From NCBI GenBank assembly GCA_047967505.1, contig CM106538.1: DNA of 64,000 nt; one strand, 5' to 3'. Numbering within the stretch: position 1 is the stretch's first letter; each line of letters begins with the position of its first letter. Positions 46,079 to 56,630 of the stretch are shown piece after piece. The position numbers were made by a program, and so were the translations under genes. The notes below the pieces were generated by a model, which made no database searches, was not told the origin of the DNA, and saw nothing but the letters and a program-made list of their open reading frames with translations. This DNA comes from Dipteris shenzhenensis (lineage: Eukaryota; Polypodiophyta; Polypodiopsida; Gleicheniales).

Positions 46079-47085
46079 AGAAGACTTCGAGTCCGGGCTG
46101 CCATGGGTGTTACTTTTCTTTTCATTCCAATGGTGGTACTTGATTTAGGAGTCTCAACTGGTTTCGCCTGCTTGGCTTGACCACTAGGCTGTGAGGCACT
46201 CCCTTTGCTAATCCACTTCTTCTTAAACCCAGTTTTCTTCGGGTACCCATACTGAGTCCCAACATGCACAAACCCACTTGGTCTATTTTCTTTTGCATCC
46301 TCATAGTTCAGGGCTATGGCAATTGCTTCATCTAGCGTGTTCGCATACTTAGCCCGAACTTTCATCTTGATTCGATCATTCAATCCAAAGATAAAATCTT
46401 TTACTTGGATTGACTGAGGTAGGGATTCATCGACCTTTATTATGCTTTCTCTGAACTTATCAGTGTATTCCGCCACTGATAAATTTCTCTGACGAAGGTT
46501 TCGATACTGATCCCAAGCTCGGGATGCTTCGTCAGGAGGTAGGAAGTGTTTTCTAAATTCCTATTTAAACCCCTCCCAGGTAGTGGATGCTACTCCATCT
46601 TTCTGTTGTTTTATCCACCACCTATCCGTTGCCTCATTAAACATATGGGTGGCCTCGCGGATTTTCTTCATATCATTCGTGATTGCACAAATGGCAAAGG
46701 CCTTGTTGCATTTGTGTAACCAGGTCTCAATTATAGCGGAACTACGGTCAGACATCCGACCAGAATACTTTTTTGGCCTATAATTGGCAATATTAGGCAC
46801 CTTAGCCCTCCTAGGCTCGACCGTACGAACACTGGACTCCGGTTCCATCGGAGATTTACCTTTCTCCTCACGAGATGGTCTGGCAGACATACTATGCACC
46901 ATTTTCCTTAGCTCAGACTGCCCTACATTTGTTTGTAACTGCTGCGCTAAAATTTGTTGCAAGGCATCCTCTAACATTGCAATTTGGCCAGACAGTGTAT
47001 GACCTGCAGGGCGCGACACCTGTGGGGTCGGCCGGACTCCCGACTCTACTGGATCCATCCTAGAAGCTTCTTCTTCTACTTCCAT
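46076..47085 (-). pseudogene. Chromovirus gag, copy 2
   Basis: The N-terminal half is open (LEDALQQILAQQLQ, IETWLHKCNKAFAICAITND) up to a stop at 46561 in the EGFKK segment. The remainder continues in frame-broken form to MAARTRSLL. Confidence 0.85.
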
Positions 47086-47229
47086 TTAGGTCAATGGGTG
47101 TGTGTTAAAAAAAAATAAAAATAAAAATAAAATAAAACACCGCTTGAAATTGTAATTACAAATCACAAGTCCAACTTCCAAATTTATAGCTGACAAAGCA
47201 TATATCACACTGTAACCAAAATCACTTTT

Positions 47230-48986
47230 CTTGAGTTGTAGGATCTTTCTTCACTTCAGACTCCAAAAGTTTTAAATATCTTGAAGGATCCTGTTTTGAG
47301 GTCTTTGTTGCTTTGTGGCCACGGGCTTTTCGGCTGTCCCACTTTGAGTTCTTCTGGTATTCACCATGGTGAAGGTTCAATAGACAAAGGCATGACACAA
47401 TCTCACACGCAGAGAACCCTAGACAGACCTAGGACTAGATCCCAAGTAATATCGTGTTCCTCAACTGAAAAGGATGATTTGGATTTGATACTTGTCAGAG
47501 TCATGCATATGCTGAAGCGCACTTTTCAATTAAATAACTTTACATCTTAGAATTTTAGAATTTTCACGAATTTTAAATAAAAATACTGTTGACACACATA
47601 TCCACATTCTCATACGACAGAGAGAAAAATCACAAAGAAAGAAGAGAGACCGACACCCAACGGGATGTGAATAGGGTTCATCCTCCAACTGAGCATGCCT
47701 AGTCCTATTTTATATTCATGATGCCTAGTCCAATCAAAATTCGATACAAATCTTTGGACAAAACCTTGAGGACTTCTGACGTCTAGTCCTAGAACAAAAC
47801 GACTTCAAGAGACTAGACTCAAATACAAATACACTTTCGGACTTTGCAAGAAAGTAAGCGTTGGCAGCCCCTGGTTGAATCCAGTGAAGAGCGCCATGAT
47901 TGTAGATCTAGTCTTTCTTTTGAACCTTAAAACAAAGACACAACAGAGTTTTCACCCATTAGGATTAGTAAGAACAGGTGAAAACCCTAAGGATAGTGTT
48001 CAGCATTTGTAAATAAGAGCTTGGCTATCTAAAGATCGAAGGAGAGAACTTAGGATTGAAATCTGAAAGCTTTCTAGGGTTTTTAAAAAGCAAAACTAAA
48101 TCTGGAAAAGGAAGAAGCAATTTGGCATGACAAGACACGGCCAAAAAGCAACCAATTTGGTGCGATTAGAATCGCAGTAGCATGGCGACCATCAAGCAGC
48201 TGATATGGGCTGATTTGGAGGCTGATTTCACAACTGAAAGAGGCAAGATGATGGAGCAAGATTGGCGATTGGACGGCTGATCTGCTGGTAGCTGCTGAAG
48301 CGCAAGCTGAGGCTGATTTGCTGGCCATCAGCAGGCTGGAGACTGGCAGGCTGATTTGATGGACAGCAACAAGCTGATTTGTTGAGCAGCAGGCTGGAGA
48401 CTGGCAGAGATTGATGCGCTGGGCAAGGGAGGAGCAGGATCTCATGCTAGCAGTGAATCATAGAAGAGGGCTGGCCCTTAATTTATAGGGGAGCTAGTGT
48501 AAAAAGCAAGGGCTAAAAATAGAAAGGAAGCTTGGGAGAGAAGCAGATGAATTAGGCGCTCAGGTAGCTTGAGGAAGAAGCAGGAAAGCTGGGCACCTAG
48601 GTGGCTTGAGGGAGAAGCAAAGCACTTTTAATAATTTAATAAACCACTCTACCCATGCACATCATTAATCAATCCAGGCCTAGGACCCTAACTAATCCCA
48701 AAACTTAATTGATTCATAAGTAACCATAGACAACTCCGAATTTCCTCAAACTGAAACCATTCTTTAGCTTTCGGAGAGTTCTATGATCTAGCACTCAAGA
48801 CTTTGGTTTTGAAGATCACTTGTACCTCACAAAAGCTATGTGACCTTGATCTATTCCTAAAAAACTAAGCATCACAACCTAATACACCAAGGCTCACCCC
48901 CAAGGCCGTTGGAGGTCTTAGGAGAAGAGCTGTTGAGTATTGAAAACCCTTGTGCATGTGCAAAGTGTCATCAGTCTCGTATGGCA
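47230..48986. other. Unassigned DNA with GCTGATTTG-rich tract
   Basis: No gene recognised. At 48200-48420 the motif GCTGATTTG/GGCTGGAGACTGGCAG recurs with variation, which produces a low-quality minus-strand frame (48083-48445). The stretch 47930-48080 has 'aaccctaa' and 'ctagggttt' blocks, as often seen in plant retroelement leaders. Confidence 0.35.
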
Positions 48987-49114
48987 TGTTGATAAATCAA
49001 TATCAGGTGGAGGGTGTGAGGTGAGAGAGAAGGAGAGAGCACACCGACACACACAATGGACACAAGATTGTGGGGATAAGAGGTATGTGTGTACCTCCCC
49101 TAGCACACAGTCAA

Positions 49115-49123
49115 CCTTTTATA
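49115..49123 (-). promoter_or_regulatory. TATA box in the copia LTR
   Basis: TATAAAAGG on the minus strand, about 120 bp into the LTR: the expected U3 position for starting element transcription. Confidence 0.7.
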
Positions 49124-49147
49124 TCAATGGATAAGGTTACAACACTA

Positions 49148-49218
49148 AGTACAAAGTACTTAGTGTACTTAACAATAAAAGTACTAACTGTACTTAAGTG
49201 TACTAACTGTACTTGGGT
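49148..49218 (-). promoter_or_regulatory. GTAC repeats in LTR U3
   Basis: Seven GTAC cores within about 70 bp immediately upstream of the LTR TATA box, partly as a tandem repeat of 'gtactaactgtactt'. GTAC is the core recognised by plant SBP/SPL factors, including copper-response regulators. Binding here is inferred. Confidence 0.6.
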
Positions 49219-49242
49219 GGCCATAGTGCCTTTACCCCAACA

Positions 49243-49252
49243 ACCTCCCACT
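49243..49252 (-). promoter_or_regulatory. Copia polypurine tract
   Basis: AAGTGGGAGG on the coding strand directly before the LTR start TGTTG. Confidence 0.8.
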
Positions 49253-49331
49253 TAAAGGCAATATGCCCTCAAGTAAAATAAGTGAGAGAAATACAGCATA
49301 TACACAATGGAGTACAAGGCCAAAATGAGGC

Positions 49332-52300
49332 TCAACCTATACCCATTAACTGTCGGCAATGTGCAAACCGCTCTGCAGGCAAGCCTTTTGTCAGTGGATT
49401 GTCATCCGTGTGAATCTTGACAAGCTGAATCAGCTTATCATCTATTACCTCCCTGATGAAGTGATGCTTCACATCAATGTGCTTTGTCTTTGCATGAAAG
49501 ACAGGATTGTGTGCCAATTGAATAGCACTCTGACTGTCACAATGCAACAATGGAATATCACTTGTAATGCCCACGTCTCCCACTAGCTGAGATAGCCATA
49601 AGGCCTCCTTGCATGCCTCTGTGGCTGCAATATATTCAGCTTCCGTGGTAGACAAGGCTATGCACTGCTGCATCCTTGACATCCATGGCAGTGCACCTCC
49701 AGTGAATGTATAAACATAACCGGTAGTAGACTTCCGGTTATCTGGATGACCAGCAAAATCTGAATCCACATAACCATGCACCTTTGCATCTTGCTTGCCA
49801 AAGCATATGCACAACTCCTGTGTGCCCTTCAGGTATCTCATGATACCTTTCACTGCATTCCAATGCTTCTTGCCTGGATTTCCCATATATCTGCTAACCA
49901 CTCCCACTGCAAATGCAATATCAGGTCTGGTAGCAACCATGGCATACATGAGACTGCCACAAGCTGAAGCATACGGAATCTTGGCCATTTCAGCCCTATC
50001 AACATCTGAGTGTGGGCTGTCCATGGCACTGAGTTTCACATATGGAGGCAATGGAGAACTAAGGGTCTTCCCCCCCTCCATATGAAACCTGTGCAATACT
50101 TTGCCAATATATTCGTTTTGAGACAAATACAACAAACGCTGTCCCTTGTCTCTCCGTATCCGCATTCCCAGTATGTGATTTGCATCACCAAGGTCCTTCA
50201 TATCAAAGGCCTCATGCAATCTTTTCTTAAGATCATCAAGCTCCTTACGAGCTTTACCAGCAATAAGCATGTCATCCACATATAAAATGAGAATGATTAA
50301 GCTGCCATTTGCAGCCCTTTTGGTATATAAGCAGTGATCGTCATCACTTCTCCTGAATCCTTGGGACTTCATAAAGGTATCAAATTTTTTATACCATTCC
50401 CTTGGTGCCTGTTTCAGCCCATAAAGGCTCTTCTTAAGCTTGCATACAAGTGACTCCTTGCCCTTGACTGCAAATCCTTCTGGCTGCTGCATGTAGATCT
50501 CCTCATGAAGATCACCGTGAAGAAAGGCTGTCTTCACATCCATTTGGCATAATTCCAAATTCTCACATGCAACCAAAGCAAGTACAATCCTGAGTGTGGT
50601 CATCTTAACCACTGGAGAAAAGATCTCATCAAAATCGACACCATACTCCTGCTTAAAGCCCTTGGCAACCAACCTGGCTTTATACCTTGGCTTAGCTCCA
50701 AGCGTGACTTTCAATCTATACACCCACTTGCATGGCAGTACTTTCATGCCCTTAGGCAACTGCACCAATTCCCAAGTACCATTTTTATGGAGACTGTCCA
50801 TTTCAGACTTCATGGCTAGTTCCCATAGCCTTTTATCATGCATTTGCACGGCTTCCTTGTAACAGGAAGGTTCTCCACAGTCTGTAAGCATAATAAAATC
50901 TGCTCCTGGAACAAATCTGTCTGGCTGTTTCATTTGTCGAGTGGACCTTCGGACCCATTGGTCTTGCTGTCCAACTTGCTGCTCCCCTAAAACAGGTGGC
51001 TGTTCCAGTAGATCAGGCTGCAGAATTATGCCTGGGAGGTCTTCCAAAGGTGGCATGTCCCGTAGGACATCATCCGCCACTGCGGGCTGTTCATTTGGAC
51101 CTGCTGCAGCATCATGCATTGGCTGATTACGCTGCTGTTGTGGCTGATTTACAGCCTGCCTGAATTGTACAGGATGTCCCGAGTCATCAATGTCAACCTC
51201 TGAAGCACCAGAAGGCTTATCTACTGTCTTAAACATACATGACTCATCAAATAAGACATCATTGCTGCGTATTAGCTTCTTATTTACAGGATCCCATAGG
51301 CGGTAACCCATCTCACCACTGTCACCATATCCAAGAAAAATGCATTTAAGAGACTTAGGATCAAGCTTGCTGCGATCTTCTCTGCGTATATGCACATACG
51401 CAGTGCAGCCAAAGACCCTCAAGTGCTTATAGGAAGGAGGTTTTCCTGTCCAAAGCTCCTCTGGCACTCTGCCATCCAGTCTTTTATTTGGTGACCTATT
51501 GATGAGGTGTACTGCTGTTTTTACAGCCTCAGCCCAAAATCCATGAGGTAAAGCAGCATGTGACATCATAGAGCGGGACTTTTCCTGTATGGTTCTATTC
51601 ATACGCTCTGCACTGCCATTCTGCGCTGGACTGTAAGGAGCAGGGAGTTCTCTTTTAATACCTCTAGCATCACAAAATGTATTGAATGCATTAGACATAT
51701 ACTCTTCACCGTTATCTGACCGCAAAGCCCTCAGTGTTCTGCCTGTTTGGTTCTCAACCATAGCAAGCCATTTCTGGAACACTGGAAAGACATCACTCTT
51801 CAATCGAAGAGGATACACCCACACCTTCCTTGTGGAATCATCTATAAATGTGACAAAGTACCGTGCACCTCCAAGTGAAGGATTAGGCATCTCACACACA
51901 TCTATATGCACAAGCTCAAGTTGAGCATCTTTATGTCCTAATCTCCTCTTATGAGGACACTGTAACTGTCTACCATATATGCAGTGCTCACAAAACTTTA
52001 AATCAGAAAATTTTAGAGACGGTAAGTAGCCAAGGCGAGCCAATTGCTCCATTCCACTTATGCTCATATGTCCCATCCGGCTATGCCACATAGAAATATT
52101 CGGCAGCTCGGTGGCATGAATATCAGCATGATTACATACTTTAGCATGAAGAGTATACATCGTGTCAATCTTAGAACCTCTGGCAACAACCAGGGCACCT
52201 TTGGTGACCTTCCAGAAACCATGACCAAAGCTGGTCACAAAACCTTCATCATCCAACATGCCTGTAGAAATCAAATTTTTCTTGACTTCGGGTACATGCC

Positions 52301-52823
52301 TGACATTGTGAAGCATAAGCTGAGTACCATCAGCAAATACAAGCCTGACGTCTCCAACACCGACAATACTGCATGCATGATTATCCCCTAGAAACACGAC
52401 TCCATTACTGCCTGCTGCATACCTGACAAACAATTCTCTGTAAGGTGTAACATGGAATGAGGCACCTGAGTCAATGATCCGAGAGTGCATGTCTGCAAAA
52501 TCTCCTGCATGGAGAGAATGGGCATCCAAAGTAAAGAGAAATAGAACCTCTCCCTCACTGTCATAACCGTGTGTAGAATGAAGCTCTTCAATCTTCACAC
52601 TGCTCTTGCCATTGCTTACTGGTACAATTGCCTTTGCATCTGACGTATCAGTGTTTTTGGCTTTGTCTCTCTTATCATTTTTCAGTTTAAAGCAGTGCTT
52701 TTTGGTATGTCCCTTTTTGCCACAGTAGTAGCACTCAACGTCTTTGTTGGAGCGGCCGGGACTTGCTCCTGCCTTTTCCCCTTTCCTGGGATTTGCCTCT
52801 TTGCTGACTTCTCCCTCTTGCAT
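49332..52823 (-). CDS. Copia pol: nucleocapsid knuckle, protease, integrase, RT, RNase H
   Basis: 1,163 uninterrupted codons. Domains in order: CCHC knuckle CYYCGKKGHTKKHC (residue ~31), protease IIDSGASFHVT (~115), integrase zinc and core (WHSRMGHMS, HIDVCEMP, RALRSDNGEEYMSNAF, PYSPAQNGSAERMNRTI), the C-terminal FLGYGDSGEMGYRLWDP, RT (ELAMKSEMDSLHKNGTWELV, QMDVKTAFLHGDLHEEIYM, QPEGFAVKG, SLYGLKQAPREWYKK, catalytic LYVDDMLIAG) and RNase H (YVDSDFAGHPDNRKSTTGY, STTEAEYIAATEA, HIDVKHHFIREV). All catalytic residues I can check are present. The first Met is not a natural start: the frame is normally joined to gag, which here is offset by one base. Confidence 0.95.
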   Translation of the reverse strand: MQEGEVSKEANPRKGEKAGASPGRSNKDVECYYCGKKGHTKKHCFKLKNDKRDKAKNTDTSDAKAIVPVSNGKSSVKIEELHSTHGYDSEGEVLFLFTLDAHSLHAGDFADMHSRIIDSGASFHVTPYRELFVRYAAGSNGVVFLGDNHACSIVGVGDVRLVFADGTQLMLHNVRHVPEVKKNLISTGMLDDEGFVTSFGHGFWKVTKGALVVARGSKIDTMYTLHAKVCNHADIHATELPNISMWHSRMGHMSISGMEQLARLGYLPSLKFSDLKFCEHCIYGRQLQCPHKRRLGHKDAQLELVHIDVCEMPNPSLGGARYFVTFIDDSTRKVWVYPLRLKSDVFPVFQKWLAMVENQTGRTLRALRSDNGEEYMSNAFNTFCDARGIKRELPAPYSPAQNGSAERMNRTIQEKSRSMMSHAALPHGFWAEAVKTAVHLINRSPNKRLDGRVPEELWTGKPPSYKHLRVFGCTAYVHIRREDRSKLDPKSLKCIFLGYGDSGEMGYRLWDPVNKKLIRSNDVLFDESCMFKTVDKPSGASEVDIDDSGHPVQFRQAVNQPQQQRNQPMHDAAAGPNEQPAVADDVLRDMPPLEDLPGIILQPDLLEQPPVLGEQQVGQQDQWVRRSTRQMKQPDRFVPGADFIMLTDCGEPSCYKEAVQMHDKRLWELAMKSEMDSLHKNGTWELVQLPKGMKVLPCKWVYRLKVTLGAKPRYKARLVAKGFKQEYGVDFDEIFSPVVKMTTLRIVLALVACENLELCQMDVKTAFLHGDLHEEIYMQQPEGFAVKGKESLVCKLKKSLYGLKQAPREWYKKFDTFMKSQGFRRSDDDHCLYTKRAANGSLIILILYVDDMLIAGKARKELDDLKKRLHEAFDMKDLGDANHILGMRIRRDKGQRLLYLSQNEYIGKVLHRFHMEGGKTLSSPLPPYVKLSAMDSPHSDVDRAEMAKIPYASACGSLMYAMVATRPDIAFAVGVVSRYMGNPGKKHWNAVKGIMRYLKGTQELCICFGKQDAKVHGYVDSDFAGHPDNRKSTTGYVYTFTGGALPWMSRMQQCIALSTTEAEYIAATEACKEALWLSQLVGDVGITSDIPLLHCDSQSAIQLAHNPVFHAKTKHIDVKHHFIREVIDDKLIQLVKIHTDDNPLTKGLPAERFAHCRQLMGIG

Positions 52824-53430
52824 TCAAGGCATTGTTAGGCCTTACTGCATCTTGAGCTTTCAGCTTCTGCTCTTCTTGCAAAATCAGCCCTGTGATATCT
52901 GAAAAACTTATGAAAGTGTTTGCATTTGTTACAGCTGTGGTGAATGTATCCCAACTTTCAGGAAGAGAGATCAAGAGTGCCATACCCTTGGTTTCCTCAT
53001 CCACCACATACTTCTGATTCGCAAGTTGAGTAACAATTGAGTTGAACTCATTGAGATGTGCATCCATGGAGGTCCCTTCCGTCATCTTCAGATTGAAGAA
53101 CTTGCGCAACCAATATATCTTTGTGGCTACACTTTGCTGCTCATATGTGTCCTGTAGCTTTTTCCACACACCCCAGGCTGTTGTTTCACCATCAAAACTC
53201 CAAACAACACTCTCATGGAGTGGCAATTCAATTATGGACTTTGTTGACAGATCAGCTAGTGCCCAAGCATCATCAGATGTGCCAGTGGGCTTCACACCTT
53301 TGTGTATAATAGGAGCATGAAACTGCCTGAGGATTAGCACATTCAGGACCATCTTTTTCCACATCGGGTACTTAGCAGCACCCTGCAACTTTTTAATGTT
53401 AAGAAGAGAGGACTCCGAGGATGAAGCCAT
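52735..53430 (-). CDS. Copia gag (capsid), frame-offset from pol
   Basis: 231 codons starting MASSSESSLLNIKKLQG, with the UBN2-type capsid region (YPMWKKMVLNVLIL, VWKKLQDTYEQQSVATKIYW, FNLKMTEGTSMDAHLNEFNS) and an Arg/Lys/Ser-rich tail. It overlaps pol by 89 nt in a +1 relation. The overlap lies in the basic linker before the zinc knuckle, at 'cccggccgctcc', where a small indel would restore one gag-pol frame as is usual in copia. This suggests mutation rather than programmed shifting. Confidence 0.9.
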   Translation of the reverse strand: MASSSESSLLNIKKLQGAAKYPMWKKMVLNVLILRQFHAPIIHKGVKPTGTSDDAWALADLSTKSIIELPLHESVVWSFDGETTAWGVWKKLQDTYEQQSVATKIYWLRKFFNLKMTEGTSMDAHLNEFNSIVTQLANQKYVVDEETKGMALLISLPESWDTFTTAVTNANTFISFSDITGLILQEEQKLKAQDAVRPNNALNARGRSQQRGKSQERGKGRSKSRPLQQRR

Positions 53431-53453
53431 TACAATCAGCAGGCAGCTTTAGA

Positions 53454-55278
53454 TTATTGCTTTGGAAAAAACTGATGCAGTGTAGAAACCACACCATCAA
53501 TAAAAACAAGCTGTTTTTTGCCCTTGTGATTCCTCTTAATATAGGCGGGCACCTGAAATTTCTGAATCACAGGGTCAAAAACCTGTTGTAACATGGGATG
53601 AAAAGAATCCAGTGAAAATGGCACATCTGCATCCCGAACAGAAGAAGACTCTGGCACATGCATCAGAGGCAAAGGAGCTAGATCAACATCTGTATCCTTC
53701 GACGAAAGAGCTGCATCTGATAAAGTAGGACTCAGCATTTCAGCTTCACTCCGAGGATCAACCTGAGAAAGAGCATGTGCAACATCCTGTATGATCCCTT
53801 TTCCCCTCTGCAAGGGGCACATCCATATCCTGAGGAGAAGGCGGCTGATGATGCTCAACAGGAGTCGGATCCTGAACTTCTTCAACAAGAGAAAGATTGG
53901 CCTGTGATTTTTCTACCTTCCTCAAGTAATGCTTCGAAGCAGTAAAAGAAGGCTTATCCAGTAAAGACTTAGCAGAAACCAGAGGAGGAGGAGGAGTAAC
54001 CTTCACAACTGAAGGAGGAGCAAGAGGAGTGGTCATGGAAGCATAAGGGCAAGCACGTGCAAAATGACCAACCTGACGACACCGATAACAAGCTGTAGGA
54101 AAAGAAGCAAAATGCAGCCTGATGTGCATTGGATGAGCAAATCCCAGATCAAGATCCAGAGTAGATGGCACGGGCTGCATCATATCCCATAAAATACAGA
54201 GCCTAACATCATGGGTAGCCTGCAAGAAATCCTGTTTCGGAACATGGAGAGGCCTACCCAAAAAATCTGCAAGAGTAGGAAGATGCTGAAGAAGAGGCAC
54301 AGGCATCGCTTTGAGGGTAATCCAAACCGGACAGTGGGTTAGAAGAGAGGCAGACGGATCAAATAAGGGATCCCAGGGCATCAAATAGGCAAAAAAGCCA
54401 GCTCTAGGAACACCAGCACGACTGACAAGACGCTCTACCACCTCGGTCGAAGAGCAGTGGGCATAGTAAAATCCTTTGCCTAGAAAGACAAAGGAAGAAA
54501 TACAATCCAGACCCACTGCAACATTAGCCCAATGATGAAGCTGAGCTGAAGATAAAACCCTGTCCATAAAATAGAGGCAGACTCCAAATTGCTGAGTCTA
54601 TTGAAGACCGGAGAAGGTAGAATCCAAGGAACAAACAAGCGGGGAACCCAATGAAGGAACTTCTGTGACAGAGGCAGAGCACAATTGGCAAAGAAGATCC
54701 AGCTAGAGGGAAGAAGAAGGGCCATCGGAAACATCCAGCTTTGCCGATTTAATTGAAGGCGAGGCAAACAAACCACCATGCTTCCGCCGAAGAAAAACAC
54801 GAGTAGGAGGAGCAGAGGCAGAAGGAGGCACTGAGGTAGAGAAAACAAAAGCAGCAGGTGTCGGAGCAGCAAGAAAGGAGGAGGAAGATGAGACTAGAGC
54901 AAAAGCCACCGAGGGCTGCAACACAGATACGGAAGGAGGCTGCGCAGATGACCGTACAAGTTGTACGGTTGTACAGCCTGTACGGATGGCCGTACGGCAG
55001 GCATCGAAGGAAAAAGTGACGAAGTAGACGGCTGCAGAGAAGGTTGTACGGGGATGTACATGGAGCACGGGAGCTATACGAGAAACTGTACGGGGAGCTG
55101 TACGGGGGGCTACAAGGTGCACGGAACCTGTACGAAAGGCCGTACAGCTGACGGCTGTTGTACGGAAGGCAAGGTAGGCAGCAGGGACGCCGAGGGTGAT
55201 TGCACGGACGGAAACGGGGAGGAAGACGAGGCTGGCAGAGCAGAGGAGGAGGTCTCCATCGCTACCTCACTTTGTCTC
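53454..55278 (-). pseudogene. LINE ORF1 of a third family, ORF2 missing
   Basis: A putative start METSSSALPASS at 55259 leads through a Pro/Ser-rich region broken by frameshifts. It continues into VVERLVSRAGVPRAGFFAYL, CPVWITLKAMPVPLLQHLPT, the CCHC knuckle CYRCRQVGHFARAC (about 54090) and, after a further frame change near 53.83 kb, a tail ending FIDGVVSTLHQFFPKQ at the stop. ORF2 should follow, but copia sequence begins instead. It is related to, but clearly distinct from, the ORF1 at 31 and 63 kb. Confidence 0.7.
54945..55175. repeat. GTAC-core cluster at the 5' end of a LINE
   Basis: Twelve GTAC cores, most as CTGTACGG or CCGTAC, in about 230 bp in the region encoding the LINE ORF1 N-terminus. 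Confidence 0.85.
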
Positions 55279-56630
55279 ACACACACACACTTTTTTTTAA
55301 TAGTAAAATCCAGTGGAGTGTATTTATATCCTCATAAATTTACAAGATGGGAAGTCTCCAAAATGGAGAGTATCCCAAAGATTAGAAACATAAAAAGAAA
55401 AGCTCTATGCAAGAAGCATGTATATCACCCTCATGGCAGGCATCATATAAGGATTGCCGCAATGAGGCTCGGAAAGATTCATATGACTTGTGAATCTGCC
55501 AACCCAAGTATGCCAAATTATGCTCACTCCAGATTGTCCAAAGAGCCCAATATCTCACCCATGAGAGAAATAGTGAGTATTGAGACAAAGACCTCATAAA
55601 TCTGCCAAATAACCAAAAATGTTTCCCAAATCTGTGACTCGGGAAACGGAGCTGAAGCTGATCTGAAATTCTCCCAAGGAGGTTCCTAGAACACGGGCAG
55701 TGCCAAAGCAAATGAGGGACAGTCTCTGAAGGAGCCTGACATCGTAAACATGTGGATGGTGCAATGTGACGTTTGGCAAGTGTGATTCCCACTGACAATG
55801 TGCTGGTCATGCATCTCCAAAGAAAAAGTCTTTGTTTCAAAGGCATTTTACACTTCCATAATATTCGGAGATTCTTCCGTCACCATGAGAGGGGCTTCCT
55901 AATATGCCACAGAGTATTAGCATATTGCTGAATCCATGGAGCAGGTTGAAGAAGCCTGTAGGCTTTGATGGAGGTCAAGGCAGGCAGAGGAACAGGATGA
56001 GTGCATGTAGCAGAGGGTTGCAATTGCCAATCCATAAGCCTGTCTGTGCCAGCCACAGGAGGAACAGGTAGAAGAGGATGTAACAAATCAGCAATTTTCT
56101 TCCATATCGACCTATGATGCATTCCCAATGCATAGGAAGCAGTGGCCTGAGGAAAAGATAAGACATAGCCCTGATCATCTACCACATCATTTATGTATCT
56201 AATTCCCAATTTCATGAGATTATATGCCCGAACAGGTTCCTTTAAAGCAAGTGGAATGTCAAAGATGGCACTCCAATGAATACTTTCTTGCCTCATTGAG
56301 TTTGTCCCCGAGCAATTATCGGGAGCCCATTTGACCTTAGAAAGTACTTGTTTCCAGTCAAGTATCAGAGCAGTAGAGAAAGGACAGCCAGGTATCTTCC
56401 CTACAAATCTCTCAATGACAACCTCCCAATGATCAGTAGTCCAATGGCCATAAGCAGATGTCCTCATGTTGACACACATGGATGCTATCATACAAGTCCA
56501 TGGCTGTTGTTGACGGAAAAAAGTATGGAGCATAGTCGCCTTCCTTGCAAGTACATGATATCTTATATTGAGAACATTAAGTCCACCATGCATCCTAGGA
56601 GAGCACACCATTTCCATCTTCATCAGTCTC
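55279..56630 (-). mobile_element. 5'-truncated LINE with poly(A) tail
   Basis: The minus-strand 3' end is a poly(A) tail (T8 at 55291-55298) followed by (GT)n at 55279-55290. The coding part is the C-terminal third of ORF2. The 5' limit coincides with a (CA)n tract at about 56630, against which the next LINE ends. Confidence 0.8.
55382..56630 (-). pseudogene. LINE ORF2 C-terminus with RVT zinc-binding domain
   Basis: VCSPRMHGGLNVLNIRYHVL, then the post-RT region ending LQPAPWIQQYANTLWHIRKP. After a frame break near 55.86 kb comes the zf-RVT domain PLKQRLFLWRCMTSTLSVG, CLRCQAPSETVPHLLWHC, ending at 55382. Closest to the LINE at 56.65 kb onward. Confidence 0.8.

Larger units (their letters stand above)
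42979..47229 (-). mobile_element. Ty3/gypsy chromovirus copy 2 (internally deleted)
   Basis: Same family as copy 1, with very high similarity across the shared parts. It lacks about 1.05 kb covering the end of RNase H and nearly all of integrase. The leader breaks off at 47229. The 3' LTR is truncated by about 56 bp relative to copy 1. Confidence 0.85.
48987..49242 (-). repeat. 3' LTR of the copia element
   Basis: 256 bp bounded by TGTTG...CAACA. On the coding strand it follows the polypurine tract AAGTGGGAGG. It contains a TATAAAAGG box (49115-49123) and, upstream of it, GTAC repeats. Confidence 0.85.
48987..53450 (-). mobile_element. Ty1/copia element, 5' LTR missing
   Basis: In minus order: gag, gag-pol with protease, integrase, RT and RNase H, polypurine tract and 3' LTR. 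Pol is open over 1,163 codons, so insertion was relatively recent. The 5' LTR, primer site and leader are gone: LINE ORF1 begins only about 20 bp before the gag ATG. Confidence 0.9.

Noticed and set aside
48083-48445. 120-codon minus-strand Ser/Ala/Leu-rich frame
   Set aside because: Explained by degenerate GCTGATTTG repeats on the + strand. No domain.
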